A stretch of DNA of 64,000 nucleotides. Source: Kaistia geumhonensis. Its GTDB lineage: Bacteria; Pseudomonadota; Alphaproteobacteria; Rhizobiales; Kaistiaceae. Made by a program: the position numbers and the translations under genes. The stretch covers positions 2,790,001 to 2,854,000 of the forward strand of contig NZ_JAUSWJ010000001.1 of the NCBI RefSeq assembly GCF_030815145.1, in the 5' to 3' direction. Each line of letters starts with the position of its first letter. The first letter of the stretch is position 1. The notes under the pieces were generated by a model. The model was not told the DNA's origin. It saw nothing but the letters and a program-made list of their open reading frames with translations, and did no database searches. Shown piece by piece: positions 48,500 through 57,141 of the stretch.

Positions 48500-50002
48500 T
48501 CACTGCGGCAGGGGCGTCGCGGTCGGGCGGTCGATGCGGACGATGTAGTAGTCGGCGATGGTGACGCCGCGGAAGCGCCGCGGCACGACCGCGATCCGCT
48601 CGGCGCTGCCGAAGAGGCCGGCGAGTTCCTGCTCGATCGGGTCGCGCGTGACGACGATGCCGGGGCCGACCAGCGCATCGGCGTCATGGCCGAGGAAGTC
48701 GTAGCGCTGGCTCTCGTTGGCCTGCACGACCGGGACGTCCGGCAGCAGCCAGGCCAGTTCGGCGTTGAGCTGGTAGTCGTAGGTGAGGATGTAGCGCGCC
48801 CCGGTCTCGCGCCGGATCGTGTCGATCGCCTCGCCGAGCCCGTGCCAGCCGCATGTCAGGCGGAGGATCGGGTCGCGGGAGCCGAGCAGCGTCACCGGCA
48901 CGACCAGCGCATAGATGAAGGCGAAGGCGAGGAAGCCGAGTGCGACCGGGATCGTCGCGCGCCGGAGCCGCGAAAGGCGATTGCCGGCATCGGCGGGAAC
49001 GAGGGTGAGCGCCGCCGCCGTGGCGACCGCGAGCGCGGGATAGAGGAAGCCCGGCCAGTTGCCCTCGACGCGGCTTCTGAGCGCGTGGAACAGGAAATAG
49101 GCCGTCGGCACGAGGACGAGCGCCAGCACCAGCCGCATCGCGCCATTGGCGCGCCAGCCTTTCCGATAGCCGGGCAGCAGGCCGAGGACGGCGAAGAGGA
49201 AGACGAGCGGCGTCGCGAGGCCGATCTGCGCCGCGAGGAATTCGAGGAGATATTGCGGCTGGAACTGCCAGGCCTCGGTCGTGCGCCCGCCCTGCTTCAT
49301 GATCGTCGCCCAGCCGTTGAGCGCATTCCAGATCAGGTTGGGCGAGAAGACGACGAGCGCCGCGAGAAGCGCAGCCCAGGGCCAGGGCGACAGCAGCCGT
49401 CGCCGCCAGGCGGGGACCAGCAGCACCGCGATGCCGAAACCGGCCGCCGCGAGCGCCGCGGAATATTTCGAGAGCAGCGCCAGCCCCGTCGCGACGCCGA
49501 CCGCGAGCCACCAGAAAGGGCGCTCGTCGTCGAGCAGCCGCGCGGCGGCATAGAGCATCGCCGCCGAGAACAGGATCAGCGGCGCATCCGGCGTCGCCAC
49601 GGCGAGGCCGAAAAAGCCGAGCAGCGTCAGGTTGAAGACGAGCGCCGCGATCGCGCCCGCGCGGGGATCGGCGACGAGGTGCCGCGCCGCCCGCCAGATG
49701 AAGAAGGTCGCCGGCAGGGCGGAGAGCACCGGAACGAGGCGGACGCCCAGCGGCGTCTCGCCGAGCAGCATCGTGCCGGGCCGGATGAACCAGGCGATCA
49801 TCGGCGGATGATCGAAATAGCCGGCCGAGAGCCGCGTCGACCACAGCGCGTAATAGGCTTCGTCGGGAACGAGCGGCACCAGCGCGGCGAGGAGGAGCCG
49901 CGCGAGGACGGTTAGTGCCACGAGGCCGAGCGCGAGCGGCAGCCGCTCCAGCGGCGCCAGCGCCGGGCGAAGGACCGGAGCTTGCGGCGCGCCGTCCGTC
50001 AC
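48500..50002 (-). CDS. Glycosyltransferase of the ArnT/PMT family (GT39/83)
   Basis: A 500-residue multi-spanning membrane protein with about ten helices and the diagnostic periplasmic loop PDEAYYALWSTRLSAGYFDHPPMIAWFI, including the acidic residues needed for catalysis. It transfers a sugar from a polyprenyl-phosphate donor to an acceptor in the periplasm (lipid A, glycan or protein). The GTG at 50002 overlaps the stop of the GT2-GtrA gene. That gene likely makes the donor. Confidence 0.88.
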   Translation of the reverse strand: MTDGAPQAPVLRPALAPLERLPLALGLVALTVLARLLLAALVPLVPDEAYYALWSTRLSAGYFDHPPMIAWFIRPGTMLLGETPLGVRLVPVLSALPATFFIWRAARHLVADPRAGAIAALVFNLTLLGFFGLAVATPDAPLILFSAAMLYAAARLLDDERPFWWLAVGVATGLALLSKYSAALAAAGFGIAVLLVPAWRRRLLSPWPWAALLAALVVFSPNLIWNALNGWATIMKQGGRTTEAWQFQPQYLLEFLAAQIGLATPLVFLFAVLGLLPGYRKGWRANGAMRLVLALVLVPTAYFLFHALRSRVEGNWPGFLYPALAVATAAALTLVPADAGNRLSRLRRATIPVALGFLAFAFIYALVVPVTLLGSRDPILRLTCGWHGLGEAIDTIRRETGARYILTYDYQLNAELAWLLPDVPVVQANESQRYDFLGHDADALVGPGIVVTRDPIEQELAGLFGSAERIAVVPRRFRGVTIADYYIVRIDRPTATPLPQ

Positions 50003-51111
50003 GGACGGGTCCTCCAGACGAGCGCGGTGCTGGAGAGATAGTTCCAGACCGCGCCGACCACCGATCCCGCGAGGCCCGCCACCCACCAGCGGTCGGTCTC
50101 GATGAACACCCAGCTGCCGACGCCGATATTGGCGAAGGCGCCGAAGCCGCAGACGGCATAGAAGAGGAGCAGGCCGGGGATGAGCCGCCAGCCGGACAGG
50201 CGGCGGTCGCGATAGGTCAGCGCGTTGTTCATGAAGAAGTTGAAGGTCATCGCCACGACGGTCGCGAGCGTCTGAGCCGTGGTGAACGGCGCCCCTCCGA
50301 CCAGCGCGAGGCGCAGCGCCGCGAGATGGACGACGAGGCCGAGCCCGCCGACCGCCGCGAAGGAGACGAACCGCATCGAGATCGCGCCGCCGGTCGCCTT
50401 GGAGAGCAGCAGGCCGAGGAAATCGACCATCACGCGATTGTCGAGCTTGCTGGCACCGCTCGTCCGGACGCCGAAGGAATAGGGCACCTCGGCGACGGTG
50501 AGCCCGGGCGGCACGCTGGCGAGGATGTCGAGCAGGATCTTGAAGCCCTGCGTCGAGAGCTTCGGCGCCGCCGCCTCCACGACGGAGCGCCGCAGCATGA
50601 AGAAGCCGCTCATCGGGTCGCTCGACGGCACCTTCAGCAGCAACCGGGCGGCCGTGGTGGCGGCCCGGCTCATCGCGCCGCGCGCGGCATCGAAGGACGA
50701 GGCGTCGCCGCCGCCGGCATAGCGCGTGGCGACCACGATGTCGGCGCCGGCCTCGATCCGCGCGAGCATGGTCGGTAGCACAGTCTCGTCATGCTGGAGA
50801 TCGGCGTCGATCACCGCGACGACGGGCGCCTGCGCAGCGAGCATGCCCTCGATGCAGGCGCCGGCAAGGCCTCGGCGGCCGATGCGGCGGATGCAGCGGA
50901 TGCGCGGATCGCCGGAGGAGAGGGCGCGCACCGCCTCGGCCGTTCCGTCTGGGGAATCGTCGTCGACGAAGATCGCTTCCCAGCGCCGGCCTTCGAGCGC
51001 CACGGCCAGCCGGCCGGCCAGAACCGCGACATTGCCGCGTTCGTTGAAGGTGGGCACCACGACCGTGAGCTCGGGCGCGCCGCCGCCACCGTCCACCGGC
51101 CGTTCATCCAT
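49999..51111 (-). CDS. Polyprenyl-phosphate glycosyltransferase fused to GtrA domain
   Basis: A 370-residue fusion: an N-terminal GT2 domain of the dolichol-phosphate mannosyltransferase type (VVVPTFNERGNV at 17-28, FVDDDSPDGT, IDADLQHDE) and a C-terminal GtrA-like region with four membrane helices (FVSFAAVGGLGLVVHLAAL onwards). It should charge undecaprenyl phosphate with a sugar and flip it. Together with the downstream PMT-type transferase it forms a two-gene surface-sugar module. Confidence 0.9.
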   Translation of the reverse strand: MDERPVDGGGGAPELTVVVPTFNERGNVAVLAGRLAVALEGRRWEAIFVDDDSPDGTAEAVRALSSGDPRIRCIRRIGRRGLAGACIEGMLAAQAPVVAVIDADLQHDETVLPTMLARIEAGADIVVATRYAGGGDASSFDAARGAMSRAATTAARLLLKVPSSDPMSGFFMLRRSVVEAAAPKLSTQGFKILLDILASVPPGLTVAEVPYSFGVRTSGASKLDNRVMVDFLGLLLSKATGGAISMRFVSFAAVGGLGLVVHLAALRLALVGGAPFTTAQTLATVVAMTFNFFMNNALTYRDRRLSGWRLIPGLLLFYAVCGFGAFANIGVGSWVFIETDRWWVAGLAGSVVGAVWNYLSSTALVWRTRP

Positions 51112-51201
51112 CGAGCGCCTCGGCCCTTCGCTTGCGCGCGGGCGACAGGCCCGCGCGGGGGTTCCGATACAGGCAGCGCGCGCGTGAGTAAAGCTGCGCC
51201 G

Positions 51202-51579
51202 TTATCCGGCGGCGGCGCGCATCGCCGCGATCATGGCCGGCGGCAGGAAGCCGAAATAGACGTCGATCGAGCGGATGCGCCCGTCGGCATCGAAGCGGAA
51301 GCACTCGGCGTTGCGGAAGGTACCGCCCGGCTTGTCCTCGGTCTCGTAGAGCACGACCACCTCGTCCTCGCCCCCATGGACCCGCATGGCGGCGGCGAAG
51401 CGGAAGCTGCCGGCGAAGGGCCAGCAGCGCTCGAACCAGGCGGCGCGGTCGATATGGTCGTCGAACGGGCTGGTGAAGGCAAAGCCCGGCGCGAGCAGAG
51501 CCTCCATCGCGTCCCGGTCGGCGGACTGGAAAGCCGCGAAATAGCGCCGCGCCGTGGCGGCGGTGTCGAGAGCGGTCAT
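51202..51579 (-). CDS. Nuclear transport factor 2 (SnoaL-like) family protein
   Basis: A 125-residue single-domain protein with the cone-shaped NTF2-like fold: ATARRYFAAFQSADRDAMEALLAPGFAFTSP, DRAAWFERCWPFAG and RIRSIDVYFG. These domains bind small molecules or act as simple isomerases or hydrolases; the ligand is unknown. It overlaps the SRPBCC gene (ATGA) and is the last gene in the ArsR set. Confidence 0.85.
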   Translation of the reverse strand: MTALDTAATARRYFAAFQSADRDAMEALLAPGFAFTSPFDDHIDRAAWFERCWPFAGSFRFAAAMRVHGGEDEVVVLYETEDKPGGTFRNAECFRFDADGRIRSIDVYFGFLPPAMIAAMRAAAG

Positions 51580-52100
51580 GGCGTCTGTTCCTTCCCTTCG
51601 AGCGAGGCGGCGAGCTGCTCCATGAGGGCGCGCGTGCCGTGCTCGCGGCTCACGACATCGTCGTGGCCATCGAGGAAGGCGCCCTGTTCGGTGAGTTTCA
51701 GTCGGGTGCCACGTCCCTCGGCGAAGAGCTCGATGGTCGCCAGCGAGACCGAGATCCGCCGGTCGCCGAGATGCATCTCGTAGCTGTAGACGATGCGCTC
51801 GTCCGGGACGATGTCCTGATAGACGGCACGGAAGGCATGCGCCGGGCCGCCCCTGGGGCCGGTGCGGCTGGTCTCGATGCCGCCGATCCGGAAGTCGGAC
51901 GTCCGCTCCGGCGGTCCCCATTCCGGCGGTCCGAAGAACCAGAGATCTTTCATCGCAGGATCGGCGAAAGCGGCAAAGACGCGGGCCGGACTGGCGTCGA
52001 ACAAGCGGGTGATGGTGAAACTGGCATGCACCACGGAGCGGGCAGTCCGCCCTGCGGTGCCGGAAATGGGCGGGGTATCCGTCCGGGTTGCGCCGGGCAT
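51576..52100 (-). CDS. SRPBCC domain protein (AHSA1/START type)
   Basis: A 174-residue protein with the helix-grip START/AHSA1 pattern: SFTITRLFDASPARVFAAFADPAMKDLWF, then GPPEWGPPERTSDFRIGGIETS and TRLKLTEQGAFLDG. The ATG at 52100 overlaps the ArsR stop by one base (TGATG). ArsR-SRPBCC pairs are frequent in actinobacteria and alphaproteobacteria, where the binding domain is the regulated partner. Confidence 0.88.
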   Translation of the reverse strand: MPGATRTDTPPISGTAGRTARSVVHASFTITRLFDASPARVFAAFADPAMKDLWFFGPPEWGPPERTSDFRIGGIETSRTGPRGGPAHAFRAVYQDIVPDERIVYSYEMHLGDRRISVSLATIELFAEGRGTRLKLTEQGAFLDGHDDVVSREHGTRALMEQLAASLEGKEQTP

Positions 52101-52450
52101 CAGTCGTCCTCCTGGTCCGATGCGGGCCGCGTGGCGGCGAGGAGTGCATCGAGGCGGTCGAGCCTCCGCTCCCAGAGCGCGCGCCGCTCGGCGATCCATG
52201 TCTCCGCGGCGCTGAGCGCGGCGGTGTCGAGCGTGCAGGTGCGCACGCGGCCGGTCTTCTGCGAGCGGACGAGCCCGCTCTCCTCGAGCAGCTTCAGATG
52301 CTGGACGATCGCCGGCAGCGAGATGGCGAAGGGTTCGGCGAGTTCGCTCACGCTGGCGCTGCCTCGCGACAGCCGTTCGACGATCGCGCGCCGCGTCGGG
52401 TCGGCGAGCGCCTGATAGGTCCGGTCGAGGCGATCCTGATACTTAAGCAT
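52100..52450 (-). CDS. ArsR-family transcriptional regulator
   Basis: A 116-residue winged-helix protein: ALADPTRRAIVERLSRGSASVSELAEPFAISLPAIVQHLKLLEESGLV followed by RVRTCTLD. It lacks the usual metal-binding cysteine pair in the recognition helix, and belongs to the subgroup paired with AHSA1/SRPBCC proteins. It leads ArsR-SRPBCC-NTF2 and probably represses this operon. Confidence 0.9.
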   Translation of the reverse strand: MLKYQDRLDRTYQALADPTRRAIVERLSRGSASVSELAEPFAISLPAIVQHLKLLEESGLVRSQKTGRVRTCTLDTAALSAAETWIAERRALWERRLDRLDALLAATRPASDQEDD

Positions 52451-52568
52451 GTCATTAAGTATCAGCGGATCCGCGCCGGCGTCAAGCCGTGACGGATTGA
52501 AAGGCGGGCGCCGGCTCGCTAGCTCTGGCGGGAGGGCGCCGCGCGGCGCTGCCCAGGAGGGAACAAGG

Positions 52569-52892
52569 ATGACTGCCGGAATGCTCGAAGACCTCGATCC
52601 GGCGGCGATCGCCGCCGGCCTCGCCGAAGACCGTATCCTGCTCGTCGATGTGCGCGAGCCGGCCGAGTTCGATGCCGGCCATATCGAAGGCGCGGTGTCG
52701 TTCCCGCTCTCGACCTTCGACCCGGCCGCGCTGCCCGATCCCGAAGGACGGACGATCGTCTTCCAGTGCGCGGCCGGCGCCCGTTCGGCGCGCGCCGCCG
52801 AGGCGGCCGTCGCTGCCGGCGTCGATGGCGGCCGTCATCTCGCCGGAGGCATCAAGGCCTGGGTCGCCGACGGACGACCGCTCGTCCGCTGA
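52569..52892 (+). CDS. Rhodanese-like sulfurtransferase
   Basis: A 107-residue single rhodanese domain with LLVDVREPAEFDAGHIEGAVSFPL and the active-site loop FQCAAGARSARAA (Cys67). It likely moves sulfane sulfur; the partner is unknown. The ATG at 52569 follows AGGAGG and AAGG; the frame is open upstream without similarity. It stands alone between divergent arsR and convergent gntR (stop codons three bases apart). Confidence 0.9.
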   Translation: MTAGMLEDLDPAAIAAGLAEDRILLVDVREPAEFDAGHIEGAVSFPLSTFDPAALPDPEGRTIVFQCAAGARSARAAEAAVAAGVDGGRHLAGGIKAWVADGRPLVR

Positions 52893-52895
52893 TCG

Positions 52896-53624
52896 TCAGG
52901 CGGCGTCGACGGTGAGCGGCAGCAGCCGCTCGCGCGAGGCGGCGAGGAGATGTTCCATCGCCTTGGCGGCTTCGGCGGGGCGGCGGCCGACGATCGCCGA
53001 GCGCACCGCGTCATGCAGCGCGACATCCTCGCTCGGCCGCTTGGTGTGCCGCTGCAGCATTTCCGACGAGACGCGCAGCGCCGATTTGACGGCGCTGCCG
53101 ATCGTCACGAACAGGCCGTTGTGCGAGGCGTTGATGATCGCGAGGTGAAATTCCAGCGCCGCCTCGGAGATCGTCTTGACCGGCAGCCCCTCGAGCTGCG
53201 CCGCCGCGAGCTCGCGGAAGAAATGCTCGATCTGCGCGAGGTCCTCGTCGGTGCCGTCGCGGGCGGCGAGGAACGAGGCGCGCGGTTCGAAGCAGAAGCG
53301 CATCTCGAAGATGTCCTCGACGATCTTGGCGTCGAACTGGGTCTGAAGCCGCCACGCGAGCACGTCGCGGTCGAGCAGGTTCCATTCGTTGAAGGGCAGG
53401 ACGCGCGTGCCGACCTTGGGCGAGACCTCGACGAGGCGCTTGCCGGCGAGGCTCTTCACGGCCTCGCGCACCGTCGTGCGGCTGACGCCGTAATATTCGC
53501 ACAACTCGCTCTCGATCGGCAGCGCGGCGCCGGGCAGGAATTCGCCCGAGACGATGCGGCTGCCGATGTGATTGGCAACCTGCGCGCTCATCGTTCCGAC
53601 CGATAGAAGCTCGCGCTCCAGCAT
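52896..53624 (-). CDS. GntR-family regulator with FCD effector domain
   Basis: The 242-residue protein has a GntR winged helix (ALPIESELCEYYGVSRTTVREAVKSLAGKRLVEV) and a C-terminal FCD domain (FEMRFCFEPRASFLAARDGTDEDL, and the metal-type His in FHLAIINASHN). FadR-type regulators bind organic acids or sugar acids. It is divergent from the second sugar operon, which is the likely target. The ATG at 53624 was chosen; GGGAGAG lies upstream. Confidence 0.88.
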   Translation of the reverse strand: MLERELLSVGTMSAQVANHIGSRIVSGEFLPGAALPIESELCEYYGVSRTTVREAVKSLAGKRLVEVSPKVGTRVLPFNEWNLLDRDVLAWRLQTQFDAKIVEDIFEMRFCFEPRASFLAARDGTDEDLAQIEHFFRELAAAQLEGLPVKTISEAALEFHLAIINASHNGLFVTIGSAVKSALRVSSEMLQRHTKRPSEDVALHDAVRSAIVGRRPAEAAKAMEHLLAASRERLLPLTVDAA

Positions 53625-54029
53625 CCCGCGCTCTCCCGACACCGTCTCTTCCCCTACGCGGTTTTTCTTGAGCCGGCCACACCAAACCGATGCCGGCCAC
53701 CCTCCCTCGGCGGCCAAACGATCCGGTTGACAAAGCTGCGGATCATCAGGATGATCGCCGCATATGATAATACCATTGGGGAGGCGATGGGGAGGGGCCG
53801 GCAAGGAATTTCATTCTTGCCCGCGACAAGCACCTGAACCTCGGCTTTGATGGATATCCGCCGGCGCGCTCCGCCGGGGGGAGGATAGCGTGCATGGCCG
53901 GCGGCCGCTGCGCGCCAGAACGACGGTGTCGGAGGACCGAGGGTTCCGACGGCGCCGACAGAGGCATGTCGCCGGAGGACGGGTCTGGTTCAGGCCTGGA
54001 AGTGCGACAAAGGACGGAGGAGACGAAGA
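53625..54029. promoter_or_regulatory. Divergent gntR / sugar-binding protein control region
   Basis: A 405-base non-coding gap. Facing the sugar operon are TTGACA (53727-53732), a 17-base spacer and GATGAT (53750-53755). The palindrome GATCATC-AG-GATGATC (53741-53756) covers the spacer and -10, and TGATAATACCA (53765-53775) has the TGGT-N3-A(C/T)CA form of FadR-group operators when read on the other strand. The transcript would have a long leader, ending in the ribosome binding site GGAGGAG (54016-54022). No gene was seen in the rest. Confidence 0.45.
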
Positions 54030-55307
54030 ATGCGTGGATTGATGACGAAGGCGCTGGCGACGGCCGCGCTGCTGGCGCTCACGATGGGCGCCCAGGCCAA
54101 GGAGACCGTGGTCTGGTGGGACTTCCTTGGCGGCGGCGACGGCGTGCGCATGAAGGCGCTGCTCGAGAAGTTCAACAAGGAAAATCCCGACATCGAGATC
54201 CAGGCGACGACCCTCGAATGGGGCGTTCCCTTCTACACCAAGGTCCAGACCTCGGCCGCCGTCGGCGAGGGTCCGGACATCATGACCTATCACCTGTCGC
54301 GCCTGCCGCTCGGCGTCTCGACCGGAACGCTGCGCGAGATCACGCCGGACGAGCTGAAGGCCGCTGGCATCGACGCCAAGAACTTCACCCCGGCCAACTG
54401 GGAAGCCGCCCAGGTCGATGGCAAGCAGTATGCCGTTCCCTTCGACATCCATTCGGTCGTCCTCTACTACAACAAGGACCTCCTGAAGAAGTCGGGCCTG
54501 CTCGGTGACGATGGCCTGCCGAAGGGTCTCGACGGCGTCGAGAACTTCAATGCCGCGCTGAAGAAGCTGAAGGCCGACGGCGTCGAGGTTCCGCTCTCGA
54601 CCCATACCGCGGCCGGCGACTCGCAGTGGCGCATCTTCTATTCGCTGCTCGGCCAGCAGGACGTTCCCTTCCTGAAGGACGGCAAGGTCCTCGACGGCGG
54701 CGACGAGCAGAAGGCCGTCGACACGCTGAAGGAGATGGCGAGCTGGGTCGCCGACGGCTACACGCCGGCCAATGTCGAGTATCCTGCCTCGATCGCCCTG
54801 TTCACCTCGGGCAAGGCGGCGATGCACATCAACGGCGTCTGGGAAGTCCCGACCTTCACCGACCTCGCCAAGAACGGCAAGCTCGGCTTCGAGTGGGGCG
54901 CGGTGCGCATCCCGGTCCTCTACAACCATCCGGCCACCTGGGCGGACAGCCATTCCTTCGCCGTCCCGAACAACAAGGGCAAGGAAATCAGCCCGGAGAA
55001 GCTGAAGGCCGTCCTCACCGTTGTCGACTGGATGAACAAGAACTCGCTGTTCTGGGCGACTGCCGGTCACCTGCCGGCCTATCTGCCGGCTCGCGACAGC
55101 GAGGAGTTCAAGACCATGCAGCCGAACGCCACCTATGCGGTGCTGGCCGATACGGCTGTCTTCGACCCGTCCTCGACGATCGCCGGCGTCGCCTCGCCGA
55201 TCTATGAGGGCATGCAGAACTACTTCGTGCCGGCCGTGAACGGCCAGCTCGATCCCGAAGAGGCGGTCAAGAGCCTCAAGGACGAGCTCCAGGGCCTGAT
55301 CGAGTAG
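54030..55307 (+). CDS. Extracellular sugar-binding protein (family 1)
   Basis: The 425-residue periplasmic binding protein has a signal peptide (residues 5-22, cleavage near AQA-K) and the family 1 layout: VVWWDFLGGGDGVRMKALLEKFNKENPDIEIQ, SAAVGEGPDIMTYHLSRLP, AVPFDIHSVVLYYNKDLLKKSG and MHINGVWEVPTF. It feeds the permeases downstream; the neighbouring arabinofuranosidase suggests an arabinose-containing oligosaccharide. A GC-rich hairpin lies between it and the permease gene. Confidence 0.93.
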   Translation: MRGLMTKALATAALLALTMGAQAKETVVWWDFLGGGDGVRMKALLEKFNKENPDIEIQATTLEWGVPFYTKVQTSAAVGEGPDIMTYHLSRLPLGVSTGTLREITPDELKAAGIDAKNFTPANWEAAQVDGKQYAVPFDIHSVVLYYNKDLLKKSGLLGDDGLPKGLDGVENFNAALKKLKADGVEVPLSTHTAAGDSQWRIFYSLLGQQDVPFLKDGKVLDGGDEQKAVDTLKEMASWVADGYTPANVEYPASIALFTSGKAAMHINGVWEVPTFTDLAKNGKLGFEWGAVRIPVLYNHPATWADSHSFAVPNNKGKEISPEKLKAVLTVVDWMNKNSLFWATAGHLPAYLPARDSEEFKTMQPNATYAVLADTAVFDPSSTIAGVASPIYEGMQNYFVPAVNGQLDPEEAVKSLKDELQGLIE

Positions 55308-55325
55308 TCTTTCCCGACCTCGCTG

Positions 55326-55355
55326 CCGGCCGGCTCCCAACGAGGATCCGGCCGG
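55326..55355 (+). repeat. Stem-loop between binding-protein and permease genes
   Basis: CCGGCCGG (55326-55333) and CCGGCCGG (55348-55355), each self-complementary, can pair around a 14-base loop and are followed by only three T. Such hairpins after a binding-protein gene commonly stabilise its mRNA and reduce read-through into the permeases, matching the need for excess binding protein. Confidence 0.5.
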
Positions 55356-55383
55356 TTTCGCGCTGAACGAGCGGGACGATCGC

Positions 55384-56253
55384 ATGGACCGTAAACAGAA
55401 TCTGACGGCCCTTCTCTTCACCGGGCCGTTTCTCGTCGCCTATCTGGTGATCTTCATCTATCCGACGATCCAGCTGGTGCATCTCTCCTTCACGGACGCA
55501 CCCCTGATCGGCGCGGGCGCCTGGATCGGCTTCAAGAACTACATCCGGCTGTGGAACGACGGCCAGATGTGGAAGTCGGTGTTCAACACCTTCTATTTCG
55601 TCCTTTTGACGGTCATTCCGACGACGATCATCGGGCTGGCGCTGGCGCTCATGGTCAACCGCCTCAGCGGCTGGTTCCAGAGCATCGTCCTCGCCTGCTT
55701 CTTCCTGCCCTATATCCTGCCGGTCTCGGTGGTCATCCTCATCTGGCAGTGGGTGCTCGACACCCAGTTCGGCATCGCGCAGCCGATCATCAGCTATTTC
55801 ACCGGCAAGCCGGTGGCCGTGTTCCGCGACCGCTACTGGGCGATGCCCATGGTCGCCTTCATCACCATCTGGTGGACCAACGGCTTCAACCTGCTGCTCT
55901 TCATCGCCGGTCTTCGCAACATCTCGCAGGACTACTACGACGCCGCGGCGCTCGACGGCGCCGGCCGCTTCAAGCAGTTCGTCTACATCACGCTGCCGCT
56001 GATCTGGCCGGTCACGGCGCTGGTGCTGACCATCCAGCTCATCCTGCAGCTGAAGATCTTCGATCAGGTCTATCTCCTGACCCAGGGCGGCCCGGCCAAC
56101 GCCACCTATGTCATGGTGCAGTACATCTACAAGCAGGCCTTCCAGCTCAACAAGGGTGGCTATGCCGCGACGGTGTCGCTGGCGCTGTTTGCGCTGATCG
56201 TCATCCTCTCAGTGATGCAATACCAGGTGCTCCGCTCGCGAGGCCAGAAATGA
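55384..56253 (+). CDS. Carbohydrate ABC permease, MalF/CUT1 type
   Basis: The 289-residue protein opens MDRKQNLTALLFTGPFLVAYLVIFIYP, has six predicted helices and the EAA loop YYDAAALDGAGRFKQFVYITLPLIWP. The middle GGPANATYVMVQYIYKQAF is typical of CUT1 MalF-type subunits. It forms the channel with the next gene, whose start overlaps its stop (ATGA). Confidence 0.93.
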   Translation: MDRKQNLTALLFTGPFLVAYLVIFIYPTIQLVHLSFTDAPLIGAGAWIGFKNYIRLWNDGQMWKSVFNTFYFVLLTVIPTTIIGLALALMVNRLSGWFQSIVLACFFLPYILPVSVVILIWQWVLDTQFGIAQPIISYFTGKPVAVFRDRYWAMPMVAFITIWWTNGFNLLLFIAGLRNISQDYYDAAALDGAGRFKQFVYITLPLIWPVTALVLTIQLILQLKIFDQVYLLTQGGPANATYVMVQYIYKQAFQLNKGGYAATVSLALFALIVILSVMQYQVLRSRGQK

Positions 56254-57080
56254 TCAGGCGTCTCAACATCGCCGGCGGACTGATCTCCGTCTTCACCGTG
56301 CTCTGCGCCGTCGTCTGGGCCTTCCCGCTCTACTGGGCGGCCGTCACGACGCTGAAGCCGGAGGACGAGGTGGTGCAGTCCGGCTTCGGGCTGCTCCCGA
56401 AGATCTGGACCATCGGGGGCTATGCGTTCGTCCTGCTCAACACGAACATCGCCCGCTGGTACATGAACTCGATCATCACCTCCGTCTCGGTGACGGTTCT
56501 GGTGCTGATCCTCAGCGCGACCTGCGGCTATGCGATCTCGCAGCTGAAATTCACCGGCCGCACCTTGCTGTGGCTGGCGATCCTGGCCAGCTTCATGGTG
56601 CCGACGCAGACGCTGATCGTCACGCATTTCGTGCTGATGAACGATTTCGGCCTCATCAACACGCTGGCCGGCGTCGTGCTGCCGCAGCTCATCGTTCCGG
56701 TCACGATCATCGTCTACAAGCAGTTCTTCGATTCGATCCCGAAGGACTACCGCGAGGCGGCGCTCATCGACGGCGCCAAGGAATACCAGATCTTCTGGCA
56801 TATCTTCATCCGGATGAACTGGGGCATCACCACCGCGCTGGCGATCATCACCTTCATCGGCGCCTGGAACAACTTCATGTGGCCGTTCATCGCGGTGACG
56901 CAGCAGGCCAAGATGAACGTGACGGTCGGCATCACCCAAGTCGACGATGCCTTCGGCCTCGCCTATGCCCGCAATCTCTCGGGCGCGGTGCTCGCCGCGC
57001 TGCCGGTCGCGCTCGCCTATCTCATCTTCCAGCGTCGCGTGACGCAGGCGATCATGCTGTCGGCCGGCATCAAGGGATAA
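56250..57080 (+). CDS. Carbohydrate ABC permease, MalG/CUT1 type
   Basis: The 276-residue protein has six helices and the EAA loop DYREAALIDGAKEYQIFWHIFIRMNWG. The ATG at 56250 overlaps the preceding stop. The usual ATPase gene does not follow; instead the arabinofuranosidase gene starts 61 bases downstream. Confidence 0.93.
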   Translation: MIRRLNIAGGLISVFTVLCAVVWAFPLYWAAVTTLKPEDEVVQSGFGLLPKIWTIGGYAFVLLNTNIARWYMNSIITSVSVTVLVLILSATCGYAISQLKFTGRTLLWLAILASFMVPTQTLIVTHFVLMNDFGLINTLAGVVLPQLIVPVTIIVYKQFFDSIPKDYREAALIDGAKEYQIFWHIFIRMNWGITTALAIITFIGAWNNFMWPFIAVTQQAKMNVTVGITQVDDAFGLAYARNLSGAVLAALPVALAYLIFQRRVTQAIMLSAGIKG

Positions 57081-57141
57081 AGTCCATCATTCTGGACCCG
57101 GCCCCGCCGGGTCCGCCCGCATCACCCGCCAAAGGTCCGCC

